64,000 nt of DNA from Lingula anatina (GCF_001039355.2 NW_019775269.1:248001-312000), one strand, 5' to 3'. Positions 36,318-49,558 are shown, counted from the stretch's first letter. Notes: generated by a model from the sequence alone, not told the origin. Program-made: numbers and translations.

Positions 36318-38029
36318 CCTTCTAAATTAAAATACAAAATTACAGTCCCAGCAATACAATTATTTTGCAACACACAACTAGCGCACCCTATGACCAGAGA
36401 GTAACATGCAATTCTTTACACATATATATAGTATTTTAGCAGAGCACCACATTAATTTTCTGTTACAATCATTGTATGATTGGCGAGGAATACACTATAG
36501 CTGTAGCCCTTGTGGTTTTATGTTCTTTTCCTTTAATGTTTTCAATCAATATATTTTAATACTTTAAATTCCATTTAATATTTTGCTTCTAATTTAAGCT
36601 TCATTTGGGTGAATGTCTATTGCTTATGCACTATAGCAAGTTACGTTGTACGTACTATATGTTTATTTCTTGCAATATCAGTATAAGAGCAATAAATACA
36701 CGAATTGATTGTGTGTGAAGAAATGTGTTTTTCCCCTCTTCTTTCAAAGCCTTTTCTGGTATTACATGTGCGTAAATTGGGCAACTGGAATATCCTCTGT
36801 TGACGTACAAAACTGACTTTTCTTTCATTTGATTAGACAACTTACTCAGAATTACCAAGGGAGTTAAAATTCAATGTTTAGTTTATTGTGGGAACAGCTA
36901 GTGGGGGTTCACAGAGGGGGGAGACGCCCCAGGACTTTTAGACCCAAGAGTGGGACATTTAATGACGAAAAATAGAGTTCATTTTGATGGCAGAGGACTT
37001 AGTACCTTTACTTTTAATTCATTAAATATGAAAGATATTAAGTTAGTAGATATTAAGATGGTGACTGACATCTTTAAAATTGAGAGATGAAATGTGTATT
37101 TGTTACTGTTATTTTAAAGGAAGATAACCCCTCCTTCATGGTCATTGATCATGTTCTCCCTATACAGTAAGTTTGTAAATTTTGTGTCACACTACTTTAT
37201 AATTGTTTAAAAGGATTTAATACATATTTAGTATTGATGAAATTTCTATTTACATTTTAATCATAGCAGGTCTTGTTGTATGTGTTTGCTTAATATTAAA
37301 CAGGCCAGTATATCTGTTTTCATTGTCTTAAATCTTTCCTTTTTTATAGCTTGTATTAGAGTAACTGTACTATTTCTTTTTCAGAAAAAAATGCTGCCAT
37401 AGAAGGTTCCAGGCAGTAGAGTGATATGTTAAAATAATCCATTAAATTTGCTCAAAGCACTATATGTAAAACATTTTTTAAATATAATGCATGAGCTTTT
37501 ACTGAAACCCAAAGACTTCAATGTAGTTCGTTGTCAAACCATTATAAAAAGTGACAAAGTTAAAATATAGTAGGGACCTTACAGTCAGTCCCACACCTAT
37601 GTCTAGACATCATGTCAGTCTGTTAGAGTTGATTATGATTGATCGTCAATTGTAAAAACATAATTTGAAATGTCTTATTTGGCTTGTCACACTGTAAAGG
37701 TGCCGTTTTTACACATTGATATAAAATACCAGCAGATTTAGTTGTCTGTTTTGCAACATTTATTTTTTAAAAATCTTATTGTATTCATTCAATGCACTCT
37801 TTTTACATTACGATGACACCGATGTCAGGAAACTGAGGGCCCGGGTAAAATGAAAATCAAGTTAATGTCAATTGAAAATATATCGTAAACAACATGATAA
37901 AAACACTACCACAACAGCTTGATCTCCATCCGTAACCTTCAACTATGTCAGTTTGTAGCCAAGTCATTAAATACAAAGAAACGGGGTAAACTTGCACACA
38001 TTTGCTTGCAGTAGTACACGAGTAACAAG
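35824..38029. other. spacer between PhyH copies 1 and 2
   Basis: Holds the rest of the CCGG element, a duplicated fragment of receptor exon 24 (36887-37010), and a block starting tgctgccatagaaggttcc near 37389 that recurs at 57108 before copy 5. The 5'-flank repeat of the array follows at 37693-37880. No further gene is seen. Confidence 0.6.
36887..37010 (+). pseudogene. fragment of receptor exon 24
   Basis: Starts mid-exon at tgtgggaacagc and follows the native sequence at 29915-30045 (gtgggggttcacagagg, cagaggacttagtacct). It lacks about 11 bases after cccaagagtg, which breaks the frame, and gains a TAG. It is joined on the left to array spacer sequence whose homologue near 50060 continues differently. 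Confidence 0.85.
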
Positions 38030-38461
38030 ATGGGAGAATCCGTAAGGACGACTGACGGGACAGGTAAATTGTGTTTTTAAGTGATAATGATCTGTCAGTA
38101 TAAAGATTAACGATATTTCTTTTTAGTCTCACCCATATAAAAGGAAAAACAAAATTAGAAGCAGTAAAATATGGCAGTTCTATATAGAACGGCGAGGGAC
38201 TGAATATCCCTTGAAATATACGTTAGAGCAGTTATTTATTTATAGATAAAATCTCTCCTTAATTCTTAAATCAGCAACAACTCTTGGCAACTAAATTTCC
38301 CATGTTATCCTTACTAATCATAAATAAAAAGTTGTTCTGATCATTTAAAAGATCAAAATTGTTAAAACGTCTAGCAATTTCTAAAAAATTCAACACCTTT
38401 ATCAGTTAAAAATGACAGTTAAGTAGGAGGTGGACCTCGTCCTTAATACGCCCAGATTCAC

Positions 38462-38609
38462 ATTCGCGGTATCTTGTGATCACGGAAGTAACTGGCTCGC
38501 GCTGCCAGTAATTACGCCGCGGGATATTCAGGGCACAGACCGTGATCACAAGATACCGCAAATAGAAAATAGATTTTTAGAAAATAGCCTTTCCATGTGA
38601 ACGGTCCCG
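38462..38609. mobile_element. MITE family b, 5'-truncated copy, intron 1 of PhyH copy 2
   Basis: Matches 56268-56491 from attcgcggtatcttgtgatc to catgtgaacggtccc but lacks the left terminus and an internal stretch. At the same place the copy has lost the 450 or so bases with the GT/GA microsatellite present in copies 1, 3 and 5, so a deletion accompanied it. Confidence 0.75.
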
Positions 38610-38977
38610 TAAGTGTACAATCCAGTAAATGTGTCTTACTAAGATGCATGCATTCGAAATTTTAGGCTATCAGTATACAGATAACTTTGACGTTACTGAC
38701 GAAGTGAAAGAGCAGTTTGACAGAAGTGGTTTCATTATATTGCGGTTAGGCAGTAAACAGTTTAGAAACTTTACCCTCTTGTTTGCATGATTAACAAGTT
38801 TCCTAAATGAAAGTTGAAATAACTATCCAATACCAGCAACTTCCCCTGCAGACCTTTTATGCTAGTGAACATTCGCATCGAACACTCGATATTTAAAACT
38901 AATTTTATCTAATTTAAACCGAGTTTATTAACACACATACGCACTAAGTGTTATAATTTGATAAATACAGAATGTGA

Positions 38978-38981
<4 letters not shown>

Positions 38982-39034
<53 letters not shown>
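38982..39034. repeat. (CA)n(TA)n microsatellite, intron 2 of PhyH copy 2
   Basis: CA run followed by TA run. The other copies have only a short TA patch here. Confidence 0.9.
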
Positions 39035-39035
<1 letters not shown>

Positions 39036-40257
39036 CCGGTAATGTAAAGTCTGAGAAAATTCAATAAGGACAGATGGGTTATCACGTACCAAACATGATA
39101 TTGTATGCATCGACCAATTTTTTGCCAGTCACGGAAAAAAAGACACATAAAAATTTGCCTCTGATCTTGGAAGACATTGAATTCAGGCATCACTTGAACC
39201 TTTTTCCAACCCTCTAATGTCTTTGCGTTCAGGAAGTTTTTGGACACCGAAGAGGTGACTAACTTGAGAAAGGCCCTGGAGCAAGACAAGACCCTGGAGG
39301 AGAATTACTATACCAGGGACGATGGGGAAGGATATCAGATCAAATTGGCCAGCTGGGGTCACCCTGCTGATGACATTACCGGGATGATAGTGAAGAGTGA
39401 GAAAGCTGCCGGTACCATGGAGAAGGTAGGTTCATTGGTCTTAGAGCATTTGTCGACTGTCATTCATTTTTCCTCGACTGTAAAATCATAATTTGACAAC
39501 ACGAATTGTTTACCTTCATAGTAGGGCCTACGGCTAATTCTTGACATTTTTGGTTCAAAATGTGTTATTTAATCAATGTTATTTTAATTGGCTTCAGTCT
39601 TCACTTACCACACTAAGTGGAAAAATGTCTCGCATTTTTAGCGTATATATATTTGAATATTGTAAAACAAATTTCCAAAATTTGATTCCAGCTTTTAGAT
39701 GGAGAGGTATATCAATATCACGCCAAAGTCATTATGAAAGAACCGTTAACAGGAGGTGCGTTTTTATGGCACCAGGATTACGGGTAAATTTCTAAGGACC
39801 GTTTTTTTTTTTTTTTACATTATGCTTACATGTACATTGCATGTGTCATCGTACAATCTACGATCCTGGAAGTTGTCTAGATAAAAGTGTGAAGCCAGTA
39901 TGGAAAAATTCTGTCTGGAAACAACATGTTACACGTGCATTCACATTACCAACACAAAGGGGAGGAGAGTCAATTTAACAAGAATGGTAGGTTTATGAAT
40001 CGAAGTCCGAATTCACATACAAGATCTAGAGTAATTAGGGTTAATCGTAGTATTGGGGTTATTACATGGGACGAATGTCACCTGCACAAAGTAATAGGGA
40101 ACGGACTACGGTTCCTAGGGAAATACCATTCCCTACAAAGGCGCCATTTCTACACAATAATGTACAATACCAGCAGAGCAAGTCTTCTGTCCCAACATTT
40201 CATTTTTCAATATTCTTGTTTTCACGCAGCGCGCCAATTCTACATTATGATAACACC

Positions 40258-41741
40258 TACTACATTGGTCAAAAAGGTTGTCCCACCCTCATTTCCATGC
40301 ATGTACGTTTATTTACAAATGATCATTTCACAGCTGTAAATTGTTAGAAATAGGCTTTTTATTACAGATACCGTGTCTAACATGATTAATGGTTAAAAAA
40401 TTCAAAACAGTGGTGAAAATATACACATTTTATACCATTAAGTAAAATTTATATGAGGTGCCCCCTCAAATGCACTGTTTCATTGTGACTTCTACAGATG
40501 TAAAGAAATATCTATTAAATTGAAAAGAGGCCATCAAATGTCACCAAATTCACACAAAATTAGCATTAGGATGTGCTCCTTAAAGGTCACGTGCAGAACA
40601 GCGTGAGCGTCTACCGCTTACTGCAATTATCTCCTGTAGACGGCGCGACAAGCCTTCAACACGGGTAACAATTCTGTTATGAGGGATATTGTCCCATTCA
40701 TCCTAAAGAGCGTGGCGCAATTGGTCCAGATTATTTGGGAATTGGTTCTCCTCTGCAATGCACATTCAAATTAATGCCAAAGGTGCTCAGTAGGGTTAAT
40801 ATCAGGGCTCAAAGACGGTTGTCCCATTCTCAGAGCCCTGTGTTTCTGCAACAAATCGCTTCCCAGACGAGAGCTGTGAGCAAGTGTGTTGTCATAATGA
40901 AGCCAGTATCATCCCTGAAGTCACCCTTGCAAATGGAGTGAGATTTCTGTTGAGAATGTTACAGTAAAATGCCCCAGTTACGTTTTGTTCCAAAAGGAAC
41001 AATGTACTAATACCATGGGCTTGGAATGTTCTCCAAATGCGGACTGATCTAACACCTCAGGCGATATTATCCTACACACACCCTTCCAAGAGGCATTTTT
41101 AACATGTCTATGGACCCTCTTTGACCATCGATGGGATACAAGGAATAATTCGATTCTGCATCAAAACCGACTTACTTCCAGTGATGGATGGCCAGATTCA
41201 GGTGCCTGTGGGATCACTGAACGTAGCATTCTCAGCTGATATTTCACTCCATTTTCTCGAGATGATTTTGGGGTTCACTCCAGGCTTCATCATGACTGCA
41301 CACTTGCTCACACCTCTCGCCTGGGAAGTGTTTGGTGGAGAAAGACAATGCTCTAAGGATGAAACCACCATCTTTGAGCCCTGATATTAAACTTATTAAT
41401 CAACTGTGACATGAATTGGAGTGTGCAATGCAAAGGAGAACCAACCCATTTCACATTTGATGGCGTGTTTTCAATTTAATAGACATTTCTTTACATCTGT
41501 AGAAGTCACAGTGAAACTGTGGATTTGAGGGGGTACCTCTTATAAATTTTACTAAATGATCTAAAATTTGTATATTTTCACCACTATTTTTTTTTTTTTT
41601 TTTTTACCATTTATCATGTTAGACACGGTATCTGTAATAAAAAGCACTATTTCTAACAATTTACAGCTGTGAGGTGATCATTTGTAAATAAAAGTACATG
41701 AAAATGGGGGTGGGACAACCTTTTTTGACCAATGCTGTATA
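40258..41741. mobile_element. palindromic Tc1/mariner relic: two transposase 3' halves head to head
   Basis: Outer ends are long inverted repeats: left CATTGGTCAAAAAGGTTGTC at 40263, right end gacaaccttttttgaccaatg at about 41714-41734. They continue inward for more than 100 bases (CAGCTGTAAATTGTTAGAAA, ATACCGTGTCTAACATG). Inside, the minus strand near 40990-40700 reads DNTLAHSSRLGSDLLQK and SLSPDINPTEHLWH, the second aspartate and the glutamate of a DD34E transposase. The plus strand near 41290-41460 reads HDCTLAHTSRLGS and SLSPDIKLINQL from a second copy. Both are broken by stops and frameshifts. PhyH copy 4 has the uninterrupted site (53740-53770). Ends are uncertain by a few bases. Confidence 0.85.
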
Positions 41742-43310
41742 CTGTAACATGATAAACAAGTAAATGGCAGCTGAAAACATACCGAAACAATATGTCCCAA
41801 CGCTTGTTAACACATTACCCAAAGGCGGTTGTTACACTTTTCAAAGAAACCAAAAGTAAAACCGAGTTAGTTCTCTCATGGTTTTGCAGTTTGACCAGTG
41901 ATTTTAATATTAGCGCTACGGTGTTTATGCACAAGTCGCTGTTGAGTCTACATTTTAGGTTTCAGTTAGTGACAGTACTATTTAGGTAAATAACATGCCA
42001 AACTTAGGAAAGGCATTGGAGTTCGATGCGTTTCTACTTACGATATCAACAGTAAATTCTCATGTTTTATTGAAATCGGAGCAAATGGTTACTGCTATTT
42101 TCCAGTTATTGGTACTTTACCTGTTTCCAGACATGGCTACAGTGTGGATTGCTGTGGACAGAGCAGACAAGACAAATGGGTGTCTGCAGGTAATGAGACA
42201 CAGCGTTCTAAATAGATATCTTTAACTTTCTCAGAATTCATCAAGGCGAGTGTTGATGCGAATGTTCATTTGTCTAGACTAGTCCGTAAAGGAACCATTT
42301 GTTACTCCTATATATTTATCAAAAAAATGTAGAACACATATGTGACACACATATTGCATATTCAGTTGCCGTACATATTTTGGCGACTTATCACCGCAAT
42401 TTTTCCATGCATGCAGATACTGCCAGGTTCTCATCGAGCTGGTCGAATAGAGCACGTGAAAGTTGGTGACCAAGCAGGGGCTGAACCGGAACGCGTAGAG
42501 TTCCTGGCCAAAGTTTGCCCCTTGACCTACGTCCAGCTTGACCCTGGAGACGCTATGTTTTTCCACTGCAACCTGCTCCATCGAAGTGACCAGAATCACA
42601 GCCAGAACCGGCGCTGGGCTTACCTTGTCTGCTATAACCGTGCATCCAATGACCCAGTGTATAAACATCACCATCCTAACTACACGCCACTGATTAAGGT
42701 GGGCATAGTACAATCATAGTGGGCATACATGTAGTACTTTTTTTTCAGTTTCATTATTTTATTTACTATTTTTTATTTTTATATTTGATAGTTAAATTTG
42801 CATAATATACAACATTTAAAGTTGCATATACATTTGTATCTGAATAGATCCTTGACGTCTATTTTACTATTCACACCTTTAACATTCATGCGCATAAGTA
42901 ACCTTTACATTGGTTTGTATAATGCATCTATATTGTCTTTATTTATTGTCAGCCTTTCTTCTTTAGCTCACAATAACGGGATATTAAGTCTATTTCAAAT
43001 GTGCCAGTAGTCATCACACAGGCAAAATATGAATTCTCTTTTCTCCATTTATTTCTATGGGCGATTTCACTCTTCTCTTCCTGTCGGAAAAAAGCGTCAC
43101 GTCGCATACAACTGGTCTACTACAAAACATAGTAATTGACTTGGCAATTTATTTCATAATAACTTTTTGACATTTCATTTTTATATCAAGGTACCGAACA
43201 GCAGAATTAAGGAATGTGGCACCAAAACACCCATCGAAAAAAAACTATTTTTTCAAGGACCGAAAAGAGACCGTGACCCTGCTATAGAAGTGCCAGAGAG
43301 GAAGGCCTAA

Positions 43311-45375
43311 ACTACAGTATATTTTGAGACTTTATTCAGACACTGATTAATTATGAGACACAATGTTAGCATATGTGTAAAATGGTTTTAATTCTATTAA
43401 CGGTTTTGTGGCAAAGGCTATTTTGTTTTGAATTTTTTATTACATATCAGGGATTTACACACACTGGAGAATAGAAGTGTCGCCCCTACTGACCAATACT
43501 TTGGGGGAGAAATGTATATGGAATGATATGTGGTATCATTTTATTAACATCAAATTTCACAAAAAGACCAAGAATACAATTCCATGGAACAGCGGTTTTA
43601 TACTCATTAGTCACATAATAAGTAGACCAGGCATTATAACTACTCAAGATCTACCTACTTTGATTACTCTGATTCAGGGGGTGAAACTTCTGTTGTCCAG
43701 TGTGTGTATCTGACGGTTAAGATCAAAAAGCTAACTCGTAGATGACTGTAATTTTTCACCACGGTCTAAGACCATGGTAGGGATATTTTACAGACATCTA
43801 ATGCAGACATAATGTCACAGGTCCAGGCCTTATCAAGCCTGCTTCCTAAGTGGCCCAGACCACATCCTAATTAAGACCTGTCCCAGACCACTTCGTGACC
43901 AAGTTAATTGACCAACATCTTTTTTTCCGACAGGAACAGTAGTTAATTGGCCTACAAGTTGAAATAAAAATGAAATAATAAAATAATAATAATAAAATAA
44001 ATACGCTATCTGGGATTTATGCTGATTCACCTCTTTGGGTATTACTGTTATGAAATTGATTTTTCTTTAAAATTGATTCAATCCCAAAGAGGGCAATAAG
44101 CCAAATGGTCATATAGTGTACTTATGAAACCATTTATATTCTACTTAATAGTGGATCATAATAAAAGATACCACAATTAATGTTATTATCAATACTTGTA
44201 ACGAATCTTTTAAAGAATGCGATATAATTAAGATTATATCGAACACACACACGGACGCAGGCATGCTGGCACGCACGCACACACATACACGCCTATTTCA
44301 ATAAACGGTACATACAAAACTAGTATCAATACAGATATAAACCAATTGAAAATCTGAGGGCGGAAGTAACTCAAAGAATCGGCCGGTAAATAGTGATTAA
44401 CTGCGACAGTCCATTTTGCAGTGGCCTGTCCCAGAGGCAGCTTCTACAAAAATTCCTCACCAGATGGCACCAGTGAGTGTAGCTTGTGTGGACCAGGGAC
44501 GTGCCAGGACATACAGGCCCAGACTACCTGTCAACTCTGTCCAGATGGCACTGTGTCACGGGCTGGCAGTACACATCTACACCAATGTGAGTACAGCACT
44601 ATTTTGCCCTGTGTGTCTGCTGCAAATCGTTGCTGATTTTTGGCTCAGTTTCAGGAATCTGGCATATTTCCTATGTGCAATATAACAGCATATCCTGTAT
44701 TTACTTTAAAATTAGGAATGTAGACCTGTCTGCATGAACATTTGAAAAATGTTTTAAAGAGGCTAAGGTTTTCAGGTCATGGGTAAGAGGATCTATTGAT
44801 AAGTACATCTGTTATATAGAAATAAAAACATAAATTGATTATGTTAAAAGAATATTTTTGTTCCCTCTGCTAACAAAGTGTTGCCGACCATCGTGTACTG
44901 AGCAACTGAAATATTCTTCGTTGATTCTGTGTTTTGGCTCAGAACTGACCTTATTCGATTGGATCTCACACGTATGTCTAGACATCCTGTAAGTCTGGTA
45001 TAGTTGATTATGATTAATCGACAGGTTTAAACATAATTTGAAATGTCTTATTTGGTTTGCCACACTGTAAAGGTGCCGTTTTTTACACATTGATGTAATA
45101 TACCAGCAGATTCAGTTGCCTGTTTTGCAACATTTTATTTTTAATCTTATTGTATTCACGCAACGCACTCTTTTTACATTGTGATGACACCGATAACAGG
45201 AAACTGAGGGCCCGCGTGAAATGAAAAACAAGTAAATGTCAATTGAAAACACTACCACAACAGCTAGTTCTCCATCTGTAACCTTCAACTATATCAGTTT
45301 GTAGCCAAGTCATTAAATACAAAGAAACGTCGTAAATGTGCACACATTTGCTTGCAGTAGTACACGAGTAACAAG
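43311..45375. other. spacer between PhyH copies 2 and 3, with block D copy 2
   Basis: The first 200 bases match the 3' flanks of copies 4 and 5. From 43527 the sequence is block D (near-identical to 30053-31330) including the duplicated receptor exon 23, then the conserved 5'-flank repeat. No independent gene is seen. Confidence 0.7.
44422..44586 (+). pseudogene. duplicated receptor exon 23, splice sites intact
   Basis: A 165-base copy with acceptor tttgcag and donor caat|gtgagt both preserved and the reading frame open (ACPRGSFYK, GPGTCQD, RAGSTHLHQ). It has no neighbouring receptor exons, so it is probably an orphan, but it could in principle be spliced. Confidence 0.75.
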
Positions 45376-48300
45376 ATGGGAGAATCTGTAAGGACGACTG
45401 ACGGGACAGGTAAATTTTGTTTTTAAGTGATAATAATCTGTCAGTATAAAGATTAAAGATATTTCATTTTAGTCTCATTCATATAAAAAGAAATAAAAAA
45501 TTAGAAGCAGTAAAATACGGCAGTTCTATATAGAACGGCGAGAGACTGAATATCCCTTGAAATCTACGTTAGAGCATTATTAATAGATCAAAATTGTTAA
45601 AAAATCTAGCAATTTAAAAAAGTTCAACACGTTTATCAATAAAAATGACAGTTAAGTAGGAGGTGGACCTCTTTCTTAATACACCCAGATTCACATAAAG
45701 GGCAGGTTCTTTCCACAATAGCTAATTTTTCATATCAAGCCGTTTTTGTTGGAAGTGAAGCAACCCCACACATCACCTTAGCAAGTACCCTTCGTTGATT
45801 ATATATCTATGTATATGTAGCACCTTACGTCTTGACAGACGTGCATTCAAACGAGTGACAATTAGCCCAGGTACAAAAGTCTGCAACTGTACGCAGACTG
45901 CTTATTTAAATTTATTATAATGTGTGTGTTGTGTGCGTGCGTCTGTATGTGTGTGTGTGTATGTGTGAGTGTGTGAGTGTGCCTGTGTGTATGTGAAAGA
46001 GAGAGGGGGAGAGAGAAATTGTAGGGTCGCGTGTGTGTCTTTGAACATGCTTGCTTGTGAGTTGTGATTTTGCTGTGTACAATTTATTGTTATTTTCATG
46101 CAAGATGATATGTTCACTAGTAAATGTGTCTTACTAAGTGGCATGCATTCAACATTTTAGGCTATCAGTACACAGATAACTTTGACGTTACTGACGAAGT
46201 GAAAGAGCAGTTTGACAGGGATGGTTTTATTATATTGCGGTAAGGCAGTGAACAGTTTCGAAACTTTCCCCTCTTGCTTGCATGATTAACGAGTTTTCCT
46301 AAATGGAAGTTGAAATAACTATCCAACATCAGCACCTCCCCCTGCACACCTTTTATGCTAGTGAATATTCGCATCGAACACTCGATATTTAAAATTACAT
46401 TTTGTCTGATGAAAACCGAGTTTATTAACACATACGCACTGAGTGTTATTATTTGATAAATACAGAATGTGATCTTACATATATATACGGTAAAGTGTAG
46501 GCTGATAAAATTCAATAAGGACAGATGACGCCATAGACAAACATGATATTGTATGCATCGACCGATGACGTTATCGCCGAAATTTTTACCAATCATGGAA
46601 AAAAGAAAAAGACACATTTGCGTCTGGTCTTGAAAGACACTTAAACCTTCTTTAACCCTCTTATGTCTTTGCGTTCAGGAAATTTTTTAGACACCGAAGA
46701 GGTGGCTACTTTAAGGACGGCCCTGGAGCAAGACAAGACCCTGGAGGACAATTACTATACCAGGGACGATGGGGAGGGAAATCAGGCCAAAATGGCCAAC
46801 TGGAATCACCCTGTGGATGACATAACCGGGATGATAGGGAGGAGTGACAAAGCTGCCGGTACCATGGAAAAGGTAGCTACATAGGCCTCATACTGTATAG
46901 TCTTTATCGACTGTCGTTCATTTTTCCTCGACTGTAAAATCATGATTTCACTGCACAAATTGTTTTACCTAATACTACGCCTTATTCCTTACATTTTTGA
47001 AGGGAAAATCACAAAACGTGTTATTCAATTAATCTTACTTAGACTGCCAGGCTTCAGTATTCAGTTAAGATACTGAGATTATTTATCTCTGTGGAAATTT
47101 GTCGTCCATTTTAAGCCTATAAATTAAATTTTGTATCTTTAGTAAGCAAACAAATTAAAAAATTCCAATCTTTGATTCCAGCTTTTAGGGGGAGAGGTAT
47201 ATCAATATCACGCCAAAGTCGTCATGAAAGAACCATTTACAGGGGGTGCATTTGTATGGCACCAGGATTACGGGTAAATTTTTACTGGACCCCTTTTGTT
47301 ATTATTTCGATACTATTTTAATAAAACATGTGTCATAGCACATTGTACAAACGTGTAGGTTGCCAAGGTGAAAATTTAAAGGGCCTACAGCCAGTATAGA
47401 ATAAAGCTGCCCGGTGTCATGTGTACGGTCCGTTCTGCGTGAACCATCCGTCCTGGCCGATTGTACACGCAGCAGACACGATATGAGCCGTTCCGTGAAT
47501 GATCCATTGTAATTCACCTGTACTGTTATATTCGGCTAGTTCATTTCCTACCTCATTATACATTAAGTATGATGGGGATATTTCTAGGTAAAATTCATGT
47601 GTTACTTGATAATTTTGATAGAGAATCAGCGTCAAATTACAGTTCGACGCATGGATGAACCTACTGTGGACGGGCCGTCGTTATTCAGCTGTTGGCCTAC
47701 TATTTCAGTATTGATTTTATTAGGCTAGTGTGTTGATATGGCCACCTGAGGAAAATCACAGTAGAGGTGAACATCTATAAGATATGAATACTTTATGTTT
47801 GAATTTGCAGTATGTTCTCAACAGCACATGTTTATTAAAGGCTAAGAATGTATTGATGACTCGAGAGAGTCTTTCAGATTTGCCTGCGCTTTGTGCGCAT
47901 GAGCAGAATGGATGGTACACGCTCCGAGCGGTACACGCCACACATTTGAGCATTAATTAGCCCCACGGTGTTTACGCACAAGCTGATGAGTCTACATTTT
48001 AGGTTTCAGTTAGAAACAGTTCCATTTAGGTCAAAATGAAGCCATAGCAAAATTTAGAAAAGGCATTTGTTGTTAGATGAGTTTTGAATCACGATATCAA
48101 GAATATATTCCCATATTTTCTTCGTATTGGTGGTTATTTACTGCCCGCCCTGCTAATTGCTATTTCCAGTGATTGGTACCATTACGGCAACTTGTTTCCA
48201 AACATGGCTACTGTGTGGATTGCTGTGGACAGAGCAGACAGGACAAACGGGTGTCTACAGGTAATGAAACACGAGTTGTAGTACATGTAGCTATCATTAA

Positions 48301-49558
48301 TATTCAAAAAATCCATCAAGGTGAATGCTGATGCCAATGTTCAATTCTATACAAAGAATGATTCAAAAGCATGAAATATTGATGTCTCTGCAGTCCTTAA
48401 AGGAAGCATAGGTTACTCCTACTTAGGCGACACCACCAGCTTCTCTTATTGTTTTTTCCTATAAAGAATGTGCATAGTGACGTCCGCTAACTTCATACAC
48501 GCAAAGACAAGTACCTTTCAAAGCTATTCCTACATGTCCGCCACTGTATAGATTAGACCAAAGAGACTGTATTTAATCACCTCATCCTTTATATACGTGC
48601 AGATACTACTTGGCTCCCATCAAGCTGGGCGACTGGAGCACGTGAAAGTCGGTGAACAAGCAGGGGCTGACCCGGAACGCGTAGAACTCCTTGCCAAAAC
48701 CTGCCCCTTGACCTACGTCCAGCTTGACCCTGGGGACGCTCTGATATTTCACTGTAATCTGGTCCATCGAAGTGACCAGAATCACAGCCAGAACCGCCGT
48801 TGGGCTTACCTTGTCTGCTATAACCGTGCATCCAATGACCCAGTGTATAAACATCACTATCCTAACTACACGCCCCTGATTAAGGTGGGCATAATACATT
48901 CCAATATTATCATAGTTACGTTCATTAATCTCCCATTTTTATCATTTTTATATTTGTTTGTTAAATATGCATAATGCGCCACATTTTAAATTGAACTTTG
49001 CCGAATAGACCTATGGCGTCCATTTCACTATCAACTCTTTAACATTCATGTGCCCTTTATATTGTTTTGTATTATGCATTACCTTTATGGGCTACTTTTA
49101 TTGTCTGCCCTTCTTTTTTAGCTGACAATAACGGAATATTTGGTCGATTTTAAATAAGCCAGTAGTCATAACATTGGCAAAATATGAAAGCCCCTTTCTC
49201 CATTTATTTGTAGGCAATTTCATTCCCCTAAACCTACTATTTATTAAAACAAAACAAAACATTACGTCAAATGCAAGTGGTCCATTATGAAATATTATAG
49301 CGATTGACGTGCCGCTTTATTTTTCATAACATATCGTTCCTTTCTTATTTCAAGGTGCCGAATAGCAGAATAAAGGAATGTGACACTAAAACATCCACCG
49401 AAGGAAAGTTTTTTTTCAAGGACCCTCTAACATCCCGGCCTTCTAAAATAAGATGCAAAACTATAGTACCAACAATAAAATTATTTTGCAGCAGACAACA
49501 AGCGCACCCTGTGGTCAGAGAAAAACATGCAATTATTTACACAATGGGAAGTGAATGA
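45376..49558 (+). pseudogene. PhyH-family dioxygenase, array copy 3 (type A, one-base insertion)
   Basis: Exons 45376-45409, 46161-46239, 46679-46872, 47182-47273, 48170-48260, 48603-48884, 49355-49558. Exon 3 is 194 bases where all other copies have 193: it begins gaaattttttag where copy 5 begins gaattttttag. The extra A shifts the frame just after exon 2. Everything else is open, including [15 protein letters not shown] and [10 protein letters not shown] single base in an A/T run could also be a sequencing error, in which case this copy is functional. The C terminus follows copy 1 up to FFKDP and then continues 39 codons into former 3' flank, ending YTMGSE. Intron 4 carries about 540 bases (47416-47955) not found in the other copies. 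Confidence 0.7.
45921..46014. repeat. (GT)n(GA)n compound microsatellite, intron 1 of PhyH copy 3
   Basis: Interrupted GT run followed by a GA-rich run. Confidence 0.85.

Larger units (their letters stand above)
38030..43310 (+). pseudogene. PhyH-family dioxygenase, array copy 2 (type B, frameshifted)
   Basis: Exons 38030-38063, 38666-38744, 39233-39425, 39692-39783, 42106-42189, 42417-42698, 43191-43310. Six exons have family lengths and phases. Exon 5 is 84 bases where the other copies have 91: ggtac-tttac------ctgttt lacks 1 plus 6 bases compared with copy 4. This shifts the frame after the TW-Y of the GYWY motif and loses the YGN residues. No alternative AG restores the phase. Intron 4 is 2.3 kb because a Tc1 relic is inserted. 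The iron motif LWHQDYG and the C-terminal exon (ending PERKA) are intact, so inactivation looks recent. Confidence 0.8.

Noticed and set aside
41121-41384. An 87-codon plus-strand frame as an independent gene
   Set aside because: It overlaps the decayed transposase half of the palindromic Tc1 relic and is out of frame with its own conserved motifs.
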